A DNA stretch of 45,200 bases from Pseudomonadales bacterium. Lineage in GTDB: Bacteria; Pseudomonadota; Gammaproteobacteria; Pseudomonadales; Natronospirillaceae. Location: assembly GCA_022968985.1 (NCBI GenBank), contig JALJPK010000028.1, positions 1-45,200 of the forward strand, in the 5' to 3' direction. Positions within the stretch are counted from its first letter, which is position 1. Each line of letters starts with the position of its first letter. The position numbers and the translations under genes are program-made. This document shows, one piece after another, positions 18,825 to 27,965 of this stretch. The notes beneath the pieces are model-generated. The model was not told the origin of the DNA, did not search any database, and was given only the letters and a program-made list of their open reading frames with translations.

Positions 18825-19268
18825 ATGCAGCCATTAATAAACAAATCAGAGCCATCACAACACAAATTAACAAAATCGATTGAAGTACATTTTAATGGTG
18901 CTTGTCCTGTTTGCCTTCTTGGGTTGGAATATCAAAAAAATAGAATGCAGTCTTGTCCATTAATATGGCATGACATCAGTTTGTCTCAGCCTTTGCTGAA
19001 AAACGAACGGGTTGTTAGTAAAACAAAACACGATGTATCACACATTGATATTAAATCATTAAGAAAAAAGATACATGTCACAACTCAAAGCGGAGAAATT
19101 ATGGTGGGAATGGATGCTGTTATTGCAATATGGCAGGCCTCGCCAAAAGATCATTGGAAAGCCAAAATAACAAGTTTTCCAGCAATACGGCTGTTTGCAC
19201 ATTTGACATATAACGCAATGGCGTTTGTTTTGTATCAATTTAATAAAATTATGGGGAATCACAAATGA
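18825..19268 (+). CDS. DCC/DUF393-family thiol-disulfide oxidoreductase-like protein
   Basis: A 147-aa protein. EVHFNGACPVCLLGLEYQ near residues 21-38 matches the family opening DGxCPxC, with a thioredoxin-like CxxC. LIWHDIS and a C-terminal region with GMDAVIAIW and FAHLTYNAMA fit the DUF393/DCC pattern. The redox partner and substrate are unknown. An AGGAGCG site precedes the ATG. The stop overlaps the start of the methyltransferase gene by four bases (ATGA), so the two are translationally coupled. Confidence 0.8.
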   Translation: MQPLINKSEPSQHKLTKSIEVHFNGACPVCLLGLEYQKNRMQSCPLIWHDISLSQPLLKNERVVSKTKHDVSHIDIKSLRKKIHVTTQSGEIMVGMDAVIAIWQASPKDHWKAKITSFPAIRLFAHLTYNAMAFVLYQFNKIMGNHK

Positions 19269-19945
19269 GTAATCAAATTATTTCAAATGCGCAGGTTTAT
19301 TTTAATCCAATACTATTAGGTTGTTACGACTTTACAGTCTATCGATTTGTTAGCCGTTTTATATGGGGTTGCAAAAATGAAATATTATTACAACGTTATC
19401 GACAGTTTGTGCAAACTAAGCATTTAGAAGTGGGAGTAGGCACAGGTTATTTAATTGAAAAAAGCATTAAAGGGTATCAAAAAGAAAATATGCGATTAAC
19501 ACTGATGGACTTAAGTGTGGCCTGTTTAGATAAAGCCAGTAAACGTTTAGAAAAATTTAACCCATCTAAAATTCGGCACAATATTTTAGAAGCACCTATT
19601 AAAAAAGGTCAACAAGAAGAAGAAAAACAATTTAACTCAATTGGTATAAATTACGTACTGCATTGTGTGAATGGCGACTTTAAAGAAAAGGGCATCGCGT
19701 TTGGTAATCTAAAAAAATTACTTAACGAAAACGGTGTATTGTTTGGATCAACAGTCATTGCCAATAAACAGTCTTTAATTGTCGCCAAACTTTTTATACG
19801 GGTTTTGAATGTGATTGGATTATTTAATAATAACAATGACAAGGTAAACGATTTAGAAGTGGCTTTGAATACACATTTTAAATTCGTAAAAGTGCAAGTG
19901 GTATCATCTGTGGTGATGTTTGTAGCTTCAGATTGTGAGGTGTAG
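19265..19945 (+). CDS. Class I SAM-dependent methyltransferase
   Basis: A 226-aa protein with a Rossmann-type SAM-binding site: HLEVGVGTGYLIEK (motif I), LTLMDLSVACLDKASKRL (motif II) and GINYVLHCVNGDF (motif IV), then a GVLFGSTV strand. The methyl acceptor cannot be read from sequence; YNALTH-type small-molecule and lipid enzymes share this fold. It overlaps the DCC-family gene by ATGA. The frame ends close to a small membrane protein gene that follows. Confidence 0.85.
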   Translation: MSNQIISNAQVYFNPILLGCYDFTVYRFVSRFIWGCKNEILLQRYRQFVQTKHLEVGVGTGYLIEKSIKGYQKENMRLTLMDLSVACLDKASKRLEKFNPSKIRHNILEAPIKKGQQEEEKQFNSIGINYVLHCVNGDFKEKGIAFGNLKKLLNENGVLFGSTVIANKQSLIVAKLFIRVLNVIGLFNNNNDKVNDLEVALNTHFKFVKVQVVSSVVMFVASDCEV

Positions 19946-20015
19946 GGTTTTAAAAATCGAACCAGAAGTTAAATCAGTCATGAGTTCTGTGGTTGTTTTG
20001 AAAAGGAGTGTAGTT

Positions 20016-20456
20016 TTGAATATATTTAGAAATATTAGTTTTGCAATTTTAGTAATGGAAGGTCTATTTTTATTGGGTTTTTTAGTGATGGGTATTCTAT
20101 ATAGTTTAATTATTTTATCAGAGCTATCATTTGGTGGGTATTTCATTAATACCTTATTTGAAATTTTATCTTCTTTAGCGTTCTTGTATTGTTTAATATC
20201 TGTTTTTTTAGCTTTTATTTGGGTAATCAATAAAAAGCCACAGCATGGAAATGATATTAAATTAATATGGTGGGTTGGTATTTGGTTAGGAATAGGATTA
20301 TCAATTTTATCTATAATCGCATTAAGTTTTAATTTAGGTACAGACCTTATAATTGTGATGTTTTTTTCTGTAGGACCTCTTTTTGCAATAACATTCATTC
20401 ATACTTTTGTCGAATATAAGTTACAAAAAATAGAATGGGAGAGGGGATTAATATGA
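20016..20456 (+). CDS. Four-helix membrane protein, unknown function
   Basis: About 146 aa with four hydrophobic helices separated by short loops and a basic C-terminus (EYKLQKIEWERGLI). The open frame reaches back to 19935. I choose the TTG at 20016 because AAGGAG lies seven bases upstream (20003-20008) and the preceding residues are not hydrophobic; an ATG at 19980 is the alternative. The stop overlaps the next gene by four bases (ATGA). No family recognised. Confidence 0.6.
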   Translation: MNIFRNISFAILVMEGLFLLGFLVMGILYSLIILSELSFGGYFINTLFEILSSLAFLYCLISVFLAFIWVINKKPQHGNDIKLIWWVGIWLGIGLSILSIIALSFNLGTDLIIVMFFSVGPLFAITFIHTFVEYKLQKIEWERGLI

Positions 20457-20697
20457 ATGAAATAATGGATTATATTTTTAGAATTTCAGCTTATTTAGTT
20501 ATCAATACAAATATAGTTTTTGTTATTATTTTTATTGGTTTGCTTCCATTATATGTATTTTTATTGATTTTCTAAAATATAAACTTGTGATTAAATCGAT
20601 AAAAACAGCTTTATACTTAATGTGTGTTTTTCTACTTAGTCTTTTAATATCACTTGTTTTTATTATTACAGAAATTGTGTTGAGTGCTTGGGGTTAG
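20453..20697 (+). pseudogene. Small membrane protein gene with one-base frameshift
   Basis: The ATG overlaps the previous stop (ATGA). The first frame gives MNEIMDYIFRISAYLVINTN and a hydrophobic helix, then stops at residue 41. A second frame continues KYKLVIKSIKTALYLMCV with another hydrophobic helix to a TAG at 20695. One extra T in the five-T run at 20558-20562 would join them into an 81-aa two- to three-helix protein. Either the gene is broken or the run is miscounted; alternatively the 40-aa product is functional alone. Confidence 0.5.
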
Positions 20698-21223
20698 ATT
20701 TTATTGACACAATAAGTAAGAATAACCAGTAAAGTGCTCTCCAAATTATTGATTGTGCTGATACTAGGATGTAAATTGATATAAATATCAACCTTACGAT
20801 TAGAAATCATTGATACATTAAAGTGATCACTAGTGTTTCATTGAATTCCCTAGGTATCAGGCAATAATAAAAACCATCAAACAACAACTGCTCAAATAAA
20901 AGTTCGATTGAATCTCCCTATTACCCCTTATCTATTAACAAAAACATCGACGAATCGACCCTTTTCACAATTTGGCTGCACCTAGCTGTCATCCATCCAA
21001 ATTAATCAAGCCCATTTTAAAATCATGTCTATACTCAAAATTACCTAGCTGTCTTTGTTACAAAATGTAACTCGAATTAATTGTCTTTTATACAAGTACG
21101 GTTTTTTAACAAAGATAGAGCTGATATTAATGCGAATGTGGATAACTATTTTATTTGCCTTTTATTAATTAAATTCAAGCATGCAGTCGACTATTTTAGG
21201 TTCAACAATTTTAAGGTTTTATT
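20698..21223. other. Gap before the cytochrome oxidase operon
   Basis: 526 bases without a recognisable gene. It holds one solo repeat unit (20776-20800) and should hold the cox operon promoter, which I could not locate with confidence. Confidence 0.5.
20776..20800. repeat. Solo TTGATAT-type palindromic repeat
   Basis: The 25 bases begin TTGATATAAATATCAACC and continue TTACGAT, identical to the left half of the first unit at 12896. The 7-bp arms TTGATAT/ATATCAA are perfect with a 2-base spacer. Confidence 0.75.
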
Positions 21224-22432
21224 ATGATTAGATCATTGATGTTAAGTGTTTTCTTGTTTGCTGTCAGCAGTATGAGTATGGCTGGAGTGTCTGCATTTAA
21301 TATGCGCAAAGGTGTAACAGATACAAGCCACCAAGTTTATAACTTACATATGATTATTTTTCTAGTGTGTTGTTTGATTGCCGTTGTTGTTTTTGGATTT
21401 ATGTTTTGGGCATTGTTAAAACATAGAAAATCCAAAGGAGCCAAAGCGGCTAATTTTCATGAAAGTACCAAAATTGAAATTTTATGGACAATCGCACCCA
21501 TCTTAATTTTGGTTTTAATGGCTATTCCAGCCACTAAGGTTTTGATTTCGATGGAAGATAATTCTGAGGCGCAGATGACTATTATGGTCACGGGGTCACA
21601 ATGGAAATGGCATTACCGTTATATAGAAGACGATATTTCTTTTTATTCATTATTAAAAACCAGTGATGATGAAATTGATAACAAAGTCGAAAAACAAGAG
21701 CATTATTTATTAGATGTTGATAAACCGTTAGTGATTCCTATTCATACCAAAATTAAATTTTTACTGACCTCTGATGACGTGATTCATTCTTGGTGGGTGC
21801 CTGATTTTTCTTTGAAAAAAGATGCAGTTCCCGGATTCATTAACGAGATTTGGACCAATGTAAATGACGCCGGAACCTACCGTGGACAGTGTGCAGAGTT
21901 ATGTGGTGTGGCCCATGGGTTTATGCCGATTGTAGTGGTAGCACTGGAACAAGATGAATATAAAACATGGTTAGCGGATCAATTAAAACAAAAAGCAATA
22001 TTAATCGAAAAAGAAAAACAATCCGTTGGCGAAACGTTGAGCCTAGAACAATTAATGGCAATAGGTGAACAGGTGTATGTTGAACGCTGTGCCGCTTGTC
22101 ATCAAGCAGATGGTAAGGGTATGTCTGGTATTTTTCCAGCATTAGCAGGCAGTAAAATTGCCAATGTGGCGGGTGATTATAAAACACATATCGACATTGT
22201 TTTAAACGGAAAAAGTGGCACAGCGATGCAGGCATTTAAAAACCAATTAAGTTTAGTTGAGCTCGCTGGTGTGATTACTTACGAGCGTAATGCATTTGGT
22301 AATACTACCGGTGATGTTATTCAAGCAGAAGTTATTCAGCTCATCTTAAATCCAGTTCAGCAAGACTCACAATCTTCTGTTCAATCGACTGATCAAATGC
22401 CTGAGCAATCAAAAGAAGGAGTAAAACAATGA
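21224..22432 (+). CDS. coxB: Cytochrome c oxidase subunit II with fused cytochrome c
   Basis: A 402-aa CuA-containing subunit of a heme-copper oxidase. A signal peptide (to about SMA-G) is followed by two membrane helices and a periplasmic cupredoxin domain. The CuA ligands are seen in the [14 protein letters not shown] motif (Cys223, Cys227, His, Met). A C-terminal cytochrome c domain carries CAACH (Cys289-His293) and a likely distal Met335 (GTAMQAF). The fusion is the caa3 arrangement, in which electrons enter through the attached cytochrome. It is the first gene of the oxidase operon and overlaps coxA by four bases. Confidence 0.95.
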   Translation: MIRSLMLSVFLFAVSSMSMAGVSAFNMRKGVTDTSHQVYNLHMIIFLVCCLIAVVVFGFMFWALLKHRKSKGAKAANFHESTKIEILWTIAPILILVLMAIPATKVLISMEDNSEAQMTIMVTGSQWKWHYRYIEDDISFYSLLKTSDDEIDNKVEKQEHYLLDVDKPLVIPIHTKIKFLLTSDDVIHSWWVPDFSLKKDAVPGFINEIWTNVNDAGTYRGQCAELCGVAHGFMPIVVVALEQDEYKTWLADQLKQKAILIEKEKQSVGETLSLEQLMAIGEQVYVERCAACHQADGKGMSGIFPALAGSKIANVAGDYKTHIDIVLNGKSGTAMQAFKNQLSLVELAGVITYERNAFGNTTGDVIQAEVIQLILNPVQQDSQSSVQSTDQMPEQSKEGVKQ

Positions 22433-23991
22433 ATCAACATACCTCAATAAAAGCCGCAACGGGTTGGAGACGTTGGGTATATACAACCAATCATAAAGAT
22501 ATTGGTACGTTATATTTATGGTTTTCGTTAATCATGTTTTTTACCGGTGGTTTGATGGCAATGATCATCAGAGCGGAGTTATTTCAGCCGGGTTTACAAT
22601 TAGTGGAACCCAACTTTTTTAATCAAATGACAACCGTACATGGGTTAATTATGGTATTTGGTGCAGTAATGCCAGCCTTTACGGGATTAGCCAATTGGAT
22701 GGTGCCGTTAATGATTGGTGCACCAGATATGGCTTTACCACGTATGAATAATTGGTCGTTTTGGATATTGCCTTTTGCTTTTTTAATTTTATTATCTTCT
22801 TTATTTATGCCAGGTGGTGGCCCCAATTTTGGTTGGACATTTTACGCGCCGTTATCGACCACTTACAGCAATGATAATACTGCATTTTTTGTATTTGCTA
22901 TTCATATAATGGGTATATCTTCAATTATGGGTGCAATTAATGTGATTGTGACTATCACTAATATGCGTGCGCCAGGTATGACATGGATGAAATTGCCGAT
23001 GTTTGTTTGGACCATGTTGATCACCGCGTTTTTATTAATTATGGTGATGCCAGTATTAGCAGGCACCGTCACCATGGTATTAACCGATAAGTATTTTGGC
23101 ACGTCGTTTTTTGATGCGTCAGGTGGTGGTGATCCTGTGATGTTCCAACATTTATTTTGGTTTTTTGGACACCCAGAAGTGTACATAATGATCTTGCCCG
23201 CATTTGGTATTATTTCTACAATTATTCCAACGTTCTCGCGTAAAAAATTATTTGGTTACCACTCAATGGTTTACGCCACGGTCTCAATTGCGTTTTTATC
23301 TTTTATTGTTTGGGCACATCATATGTTTACCACCGGAATGCCGTTAGCGGGTGAATTATTTTTTATGTACAGCACCATGATAATTTCAGTGCCAACGGGG
23401 GTGAAAGTATTTAATTGGATCGCCACATTATGGCGAGGTTCTATTACTTTTGAAGTGCCGATGTTATTTGCTTTGGCCTTTATTGTATTGTTTACAATTG
23501 GTGGAATGTCAGGATTAATGCTGGCTATTACCCCTGCTGATTTTCAATATCATGATACGTATTTTGTGGTGGCGCATTTTCATTATGTATTAGTAACCGG
23601 CGCCGTATTTTCTATTATGGCGGCCACTTATTATTGGATACCAAAGTGGACAGGTAATATGTTTCATGAAGGATTAGCTAAAACGCATTTTTGGCTGTCA
23701 TTAGTCAGTGTAAATATTTTATTTTTCCCAATGCATTTTGTTGGTTTAGCCGGAATGCCAAGGCGTATCCCTGATTATGCGCTGCAGTTTGCAGACTTTA
23801 ATGCACTCATCAGTATTGGCGGATTTGCTTTTGGGTTATCGCAAATATTATTTGTAGTAGTTATTGTTAAATGTATAAGAGGCGGCAAAAAAGCCAAAGC
23901 GAATGTTTGGGAGGATGCTGAAGGTTTGGAATGGGAAGTACCTTCACCGGCACCGTTACATACTTTTTCTACAGCACCAACAATAAAATAG
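22429..23991 (+). CDS. coxA: Cytochrome c oxidase subunit I
   Basis: The 520-aa, 12-helix catalytic subunit that reduces oxygen and pumps protons. Heme and copper ligands are visible: [10 protein letters not shown] (low-spin heme His), [16 protein letters not shown] (CuB His with cross-linked Tyr), AHHMFTTGM (CuB His pair) and [14 protein letters not shown] (heme a3 and a ligands). The Glu of GHPEVY marks an A1-type oxidase with a D channel. It starts in a four-base overlap with coxB. Confidence 0.97.
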   Translation: MNQHTSIKAATGWRRWVYTTNHKDIGTLYLWFSLIMFFTGGLMAMIIRAELFQPGLQLVEPNFFNQMTTVHGLIMVFGAVMPAFTGLANWMVPLMIGAPDMALPRMNNWSFWILPFAFLILLSSLFMPGGGPNFGWTFYAPLSTTYSNDNTAFFVFAIHIMGISSIMGAINVIVTITNMRAPGMTWMKLPMFVWTMLITAFLLIMVMPVLAGTVTMVLTDKYFGTSFFDASGGGDPVMFQHLFWFFGHPEVYIMILPAFGIISTIIPTFSRKKLFGYHSMVYATVSIAFLSFIVWAHHMFTTGMPLAGELFFMYSTMIISVPTGVKVFNWIATLWRGSITFEVPMLFALAFIVLFTIGGMSGLMLAITPADFQYHDTYFVVAHFHYVLVTGAVFSIMAATYYWIPKWTGNMFHEGLAKTHFWLSLVSVNILFFPMHFVGLAGMPRRIPDYALQFADFNALISIGGFAFGLSQILFVVVIVKCIRGGKKAKANVWEDAEGLEWEVPSPAPLHTFSTAPTIK

Positions 23992-24015
23992 ATATCGCAA
24001 TTAATGGAGTGAATT

Positions 24016-24603
24016 ATGAATAATAAAAAACTGACCATTAAATTAATTGCTTTTGCTTTAGCTATGTTGTTATTTGGATTTTCTTTGGTGCCTTTGTATG
24101 GTTTGTTATGTGAGGTGACGGGAATAAACGGTAAAATAATTGGGGCCTCAGAAAAAAATACTAATATAAGAACTAGTACCCAGACATCAGAGCAAGTGGT
24201 GAAACTTCAAATACTAACGCATAACCAAGGTCCGATTCCAATACAGATTAAAACAGACAAAATTGAAATATACGCCAATGTGGGGCAAGAGTATTTGATT
24301 TCTTTTGAAGCCACCAATACGGGTTCAAAAGATATTGTTATTCAAGCAGTGCCGTCTGTAAGTCCAGGATTAACTGCCAAGTATTTACATAAAATAGAGT
24401 GTTTTTGTTTTGCACAACAGGCCATCAAAAAAGGCGAAACTGTGAATCTTAGTTTGAACTTTTATATTGATGAATTAATTGATCCAAAATATAAACAAAT
24501 GAGTTTGTCCTATGCAATTTTTGATATTAGTGATGATATAAAACCCGAAAAATGGCATCAACTTTTTCCTGAAAACATTAAAATAGCCAAAGTGAGTAAA
24601 TGA
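24016..24603 (+). CDS. ctaG: Cytochrome c oxidase assembly protein CtaG (Cox11 type)
   Basis: A 195-aa protein with one N-terminal membrane helix (about 10-30) and a periplasmic beta domain that delivers copper to the CuB site of subunit I. The copper-binding motif appears as KIECFCFAQQ, the Cox11 C-x-C-F signature. The N-terminus keeps the FSLVPLYGLLCEVTG motif. It follows coxA by 24 bases and its stop overlaps coxC. The identification is firm. Confidence 0.93.
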   Translation: MNNKKLTIKLIAFALAMLLFGFSLVPLYGLLCEVTGINGKIIGASEKNTNIRTSTQTSEQVVKLQILTHNQGPIPIQIKTDKIEIYANVGQEYLISFEATNTGSKDIVIQAVPSVSPGLTAKYLHKIECFCFAQQAIKKGETVNLSLNFYIDELIDPKYKQMSLSYAIFDISDDIKPEKWHQLFPENIKIAKVSK

Positions 24604-25478
24604 TGAAAACAGATGAATATTATGTGCCCAGTCAAAGTCATTGGCCAATTGTAGGTGCCATTGCCTTATTTGTGATTGCATTTTCAGCCGGACTATTAGT
24701 GATTGAAATGCACAATGAAAAAGCATCACCAATAGGGCATTACGGTTTAGTAGTAGGTTTTTGTATATTAATTTATATGTTGTATGGCTGGTTTAAAAAC
24801 GTTATTCACGAGTCATTGTCGGGGATGTATTCTGTGCAAATGGATCGCTCATTTAGGCAAGGAATGTTGTGGTTTATTCTTTCTGAATTTATGTTTTTTT
24901 TGATTTTATTTGGTACTTTATTTTACGCCAGAATGCTTTCGGTACCTTGGCTTGCAGGTGAAGGTAATAACGAGATGACAGGGCAGCATTTATGGCCGCA
25001 GTTTAATAATGTTTGGCCGCTGACTCAAACACCAAATGGTGAACAAAATGGATTTATGTCATGGCAGGGTTTGCCACTGATCAATACAGGCATACTTTTA
25101 GTTTCATCTGTTACCTTGTTTAATGCTCACAAAAGTTTAGATAATAATAATATATCGCATACAGTTTTGTTTTTAGTATTAACCATTGTTCTTGCATTTA
25201 TATTTTTAACATTACAATTTAATGAATATCAACATGCCTATCAAGTACTTGGATTAAAACTGGATTCCGGTATTTATGGTAATACGTTTTATATCTTAAC
25301 GGGGTTTCATGGTTTACATGTGACGTTAGGCGCTACGATGATATGTGTTATTTTAATAAGAACAATAAAAGGACATTTTAATAAAGATAATATATTTGCA
25401 TTCCAAGCAGTGTCTTGGTATTGGCATTTTGTTGATGTGATTTGGATTATTCTATTTTTGTTTGTTTATATTATTTAG
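24600..25478 (+). CDS. coxC: Cytochrome c oxidase subunit III
   Basis: A 292-aa protein with seven membrane helices. YYVPSQSHWPIVGAIALF opens as in other proteobacterial subunit III; the Glu-bearing FRQGMLWFILSEFMFF helix, TGFHGLHVTLGA and AVSWYWHFVDVIWIILFLFVYI are conserved. Two adjacent ATG codons (24600, 24603) are both possible starts; the first overlaps the ctaG stop. Confidence 0.96.
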   Translation: MMKTDEYYVPSQSHWPIVGAIALFVIAFSAGLLVIEMHNEKASPIGHYGLVVGFCILIYMLYGWFKNVIHESLSGMYSVQMDRSFRQGMLWFILSEFMFFLILFGTLFYARMLSVPWLAGEGNNEMTGQHLWPQFNNVWPLTQTPNGEQNGFMSWQGLPLINTGILLVSSVTLFNAHKSLDNNNISHTVLFLVLTIVLAFIFLTLQFNEYQHAYQVLGLKLDSGIYGNTFYILTGFHGLHVTLGATMICVILIRTIKGHFNKDNIFAFQAVSWYWHFVDVIWIILFLFVYII

Positions 25479-25487
25479 TTAATAGTC

Positions 25488-26258
25488 ATGACTATTCAAC
25501 AAGGTTTGGCAGGGCCAAAAAAAACGTTTAAATTTAGTTTGATACCTTTTTTATTAACTTTGTTTGTATTGATGTTGTGTATTAGGTTGTCTTATTGGCA
25601 AATACAGCGCGCGGATTCTAAAAAAATAATCATTCAACAAATAACACAAATGGAAAATAAAGGTCTGTTTGATCTTAATCAATTAAATGAGTTAGATGTC
25701 GATTTAAATACAAGTGAGAATGTGAATAAAACAGGCATTAATTTGCAGTTAACAGGAACTATCAACAACAAACAATATTGGTTATTAGATAACTCAATTT
25801 ATCAATCTAAAGTGGGTTATGACGTATTGGTAATATTTAATGACAGCAATAGTAATAAAAACGTATTGGTTAATTTAGGTTGGGTAGCAGCTGGTGTTAA
25901 TAGAGGGGTGTTGCCTGAACTTAATTTTTCAAAGAAAGTTATTAGACTAAAAACGAAAATTCAACAACAAAATATAACTTCATATTATTTATCTAATAAT
26001 TACGATGAATCGGATCAATGGCCAAAAAGAATTCAATCCATTGACTTAGAAAAAATAACCAACAATATACAACATAAAATCGAACCATTTTTATTACATA
26101 ATCAACATGAAATATTTAATATCCAACCACATTACAAGGCTGTTGTTATGCCTGTATCTAAACATTATGGATATGCGCTGCAGTGGTTGTTAATTGGATT
26201 AAGTGCATGTTGTGTCTATTTTTATGCGTCATTCAAAATTTCAAACAATAAACAATAA
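25488..26258 (+). CDS. SURF1 family cytochrome oxidase assembly factor
   Basis: A 256-aa protein with two membrane helices at its ends (about 17-35 and 227-246) and a periplasmic domain between, the SURF1 layout. RLSYWQIQRADSKK near residue 45, KQYWLLDNSIYQSKVGYDVL and VLVNLGWVAAG are family motifs. SURF1 helps heme a insertion into subunit I. It begins 10 bases after coxC. Its last codons and stop lie inside a heptamer tandem repeat that runs on into the gap. Confidence 0.9.
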   Translation: MTIQQGLAGPKKTFKFSLIPFLLTLFVLMLCIRLSYWQIQRADSKKIIIQQITQMENKGLFDLNQLNELDVDLNTSENVNKTGINLQLTGTINNKQYWLLDNSIYQSKVGYDVLVIFNDSNSNKNVLVNLGWVAAGVNRGVLPELNFSKKVIRLKTKIQQQNITSYYLSNNYDESDQWPKRIQSIDLEKITNNIQHKIEPFLLHNQHEIFNIQPHYKAVVMPVSKHYGYALQWLLIGLSACCVYFYASFKISNNKQ

Positions 26259-26307
26259 ACAATAAACAATAAACAATAAACAATAAACAATAAACAATAA
26301 ACAATAA
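26245..26307. repeat. Perfect heptamer tandem repeat, nine copies of ACAATAA
   Basis: Nine uninterrupted copies of ACAATAA cover 63 bases. The array starts inside the last codons of the SURF1 gene, supplies its TAA stop, and continues towards the next cox gene. Because the stop arises in the second unit, changes in copy number would alter only the spacer and not the protein. Confidence 0.95.
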
Positions 26308-26335
26308 AACAGTTAATTAATATAGGGGAATAATT

Positions 26336-26872
26336 ATGCTTAATATTAAAAAAAATTGGGTGGGTTATCTATTTGTACTCAGCTTTATATTACCTTTGCT
26401 TTTAGCATATGTAGTATTAAAAACAGGTTGGTATCAAGCGGGTGTTAATAACAACGGTTTATTAATGCGCAGTGAAATTTTTTTAGAAGATTGGCGAGAG
26501 TCAAAACATAAGAGTTGGACAGTATTATATGTGCCCTCACAAAATTTAAAAAACAACATTAATCTTACAGACGTAGTGGATTTGGAAAATTCAGTAAGCT
26601 GTAATCAATTTTGTGAAAATACTAAATACGCAATCAATCAAACCTATGCGGCGTTGGGTAAAAAACAAAATAAAGTGGATGTGTTGATTTTAAACGAAAC
26701 GGTGGTTGGTTTAAATCCCACTTCGCTCTACTTAGTTGACCGTTTTGGTTTGGTTGTTTTTGAGTATCCATTACAAATTGAGTTCGAAAATAATTTTGAT
26801 ACGTTAAAAGGCCTGATTAGTGATTTAAAAAAACTACTAAAAAATGCGCGTTCAGAACAAAAAATAAGCTAA
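26336..26872 (+). CDS. Single-helix protein of the oxidase operon
   Basis: A 178-aa protein with one N-terminal membrane helix (about 10-30) and a soluble domain likely in the periplasm. NGLLMRSEIFLEDW and VLYVPSQNL are followed by SCNQFCENT, whose two Cys are four apart. Proteins of this kind often lie between SURF1 and ctaA in marine gammaproteobacterial cox operons; a copper or thiol role in assembly is possible but unproven. SD AGGGGAATAATT precedes the start. Confidence 0.75.
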   Translation: MLNIKKNWVGYLFVLSFILPLLLAYVVLKTGWYQAGVNNNGLLMRSEIFLEDWRESKHKSWTVLYVPSQNLKNNINLTDVVDLENSVSCNQFCENTKYAINQTYAALGKKQNKVDVLILNETVVGLNPTSLYLVDRFGLVVFEYPLQIEFENNFDTLKGLISDLKKLLKNARSEQKIS

Positions 26873-26885
26873 TAAGGGATCTATT

Positions 26886-27965
26886 ATGTTGATGGACGGA
26901 TATAGAAAATTAGTATTGCTGACAATATTGTTGGCTGTAGTGGTTATAGCATTAGGCGCTTATACCAGATTAAGTGATGCCGGATTAGGTTGCCCAGACT
27001 GGCCTGGTTGTTATGGTCAAATTACAGTGCCTTCCACACCTGCTGAGTTGCTGTCGGCCAGTTCACTTTATCCTGAATTAAACCTAGTACCCGAAAAAGC
27101 ATGGAAAGAAATGATTCATCGTTATGCTGCTGCCTCATTGGGCTTATTAATTGCATTCATTTTTATCGTTTCAATATTTAAGAGTTTGCCAACTATGTCT
27201 AGAAAGTTACCATTTTTTCTACTGATGTTGGTGATATTTCAAGCTATATTAGGTTTATTGACAGTCACATTAAAGCTACAACCCGTTATTGTTATGGGGC
27301 ATTTAATGGGTGGATTCGCTACTTTGCTGGGTTTAATTATTTTAAACATTAAATTAAAACAGGCGGTTATCACTACCAATACAAACACAATCGAATTAGC
27401 TAATGACCTGGATTTTAAAACAAAATTTGAAAAGGTTTTAAGTAAAATAAATATCAATCCTCTTTTAATTTTATACGTTGTATTAACTGTGTTAATCATT
27501 CAAATCATGTTGGGTGGTTGGTTAAGTGCTAATTACGCCGCGCCGTATTGTCCTTCTTTTCCTGGCTGTAATGATGCTTCTATTATCAATTTCTCATTTA
27601 AGTCTATTTTTGAATTAAAACAAAATGCAATTAGTTATGAATTTGGTCAATTGGATGCACAGTCGAGAATGTCGATCCATTTGTTACATAGAATTTGGGC
27701 AATGTTGACATTAATTTGTATTGTATTGGCTTTATTGGTTCTGATGTTTAAATATAAAAATCAGCAGGTTAATTTACGATGTTATCTTATTTTTGCTTTA
27801 TTGTTTTTACAAGTCAGTTTGGGAGTGAGTTTAATCGTATTTCAATTCCCATTAAATGTAGCGTTATTACATAATATAATAGCGGTTTTATTATTAAGCA
27901 GTTTGGTGAATTTAATTTGTTATTTTCACTTTAATTATTCAAAAGAGAAAAAGGTGGCGTTATGA
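26886..27965 (+). CDS. ctaA: Heme A synthase (COX15/CtaA)
   Basis: Converts heme O to heme A in the inner membrane. The 359 aa span about eight helices. The conserved His residues appear in MIHRYAAASLG, MGHLMGGFAT, LLHRIWAM and LLHNIIAV. Cys pairs in GLGCPDWPGCYGQ and APYCPSFPGC match the periplasmic loop cysteines of the family. It starts 14 bases after the 178-aa gene and overlaps ctaB by four bases. Confidence 0.94.
   Translation: MLMDGYRKLVLLTILLAVVVIALGAYTRLSDAGLGCPDWPGCYGQITVPSTPAELLSASSLYPELNLVPEKAWKEMIHRYAAASLGLLIAFIFIVSIFKSLPTMSRKLPFFLLMLVIFQAILGLLTVTLKLQPVIVMGHLMGGFATLLGLIILNIKLKQAVITTNTNTIELANDLDFKTKFEKVLSKININPLLILYVVLTVLIIQIMLGGWLSANYAAPYCPSFPGCNDASIINFSFKSIFELKQNAISYEFGQLDAQSRMSIHLLHRIWAMLTLICIVLALLVLMFKYKNQQVNLRCYLIFALLFLQVSLGVSLIVFQFPLNVALLHNIIAVLLLSSLVNLICYFHFNYSKEKKVAL

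Noticed and set aside
19928-20398. A 156-aa minus-strand frame opposite the membrane protein genes
   Set aside because: The plus-strand gene has a good start, an ATGA overlap and membrane helices; the minus frame has none of these.
22902-23186. Minus-strand open frames opposite coxA
   Set aside because: coxA is intact and conserved; these frames are composition effects of hydrophobic codons.
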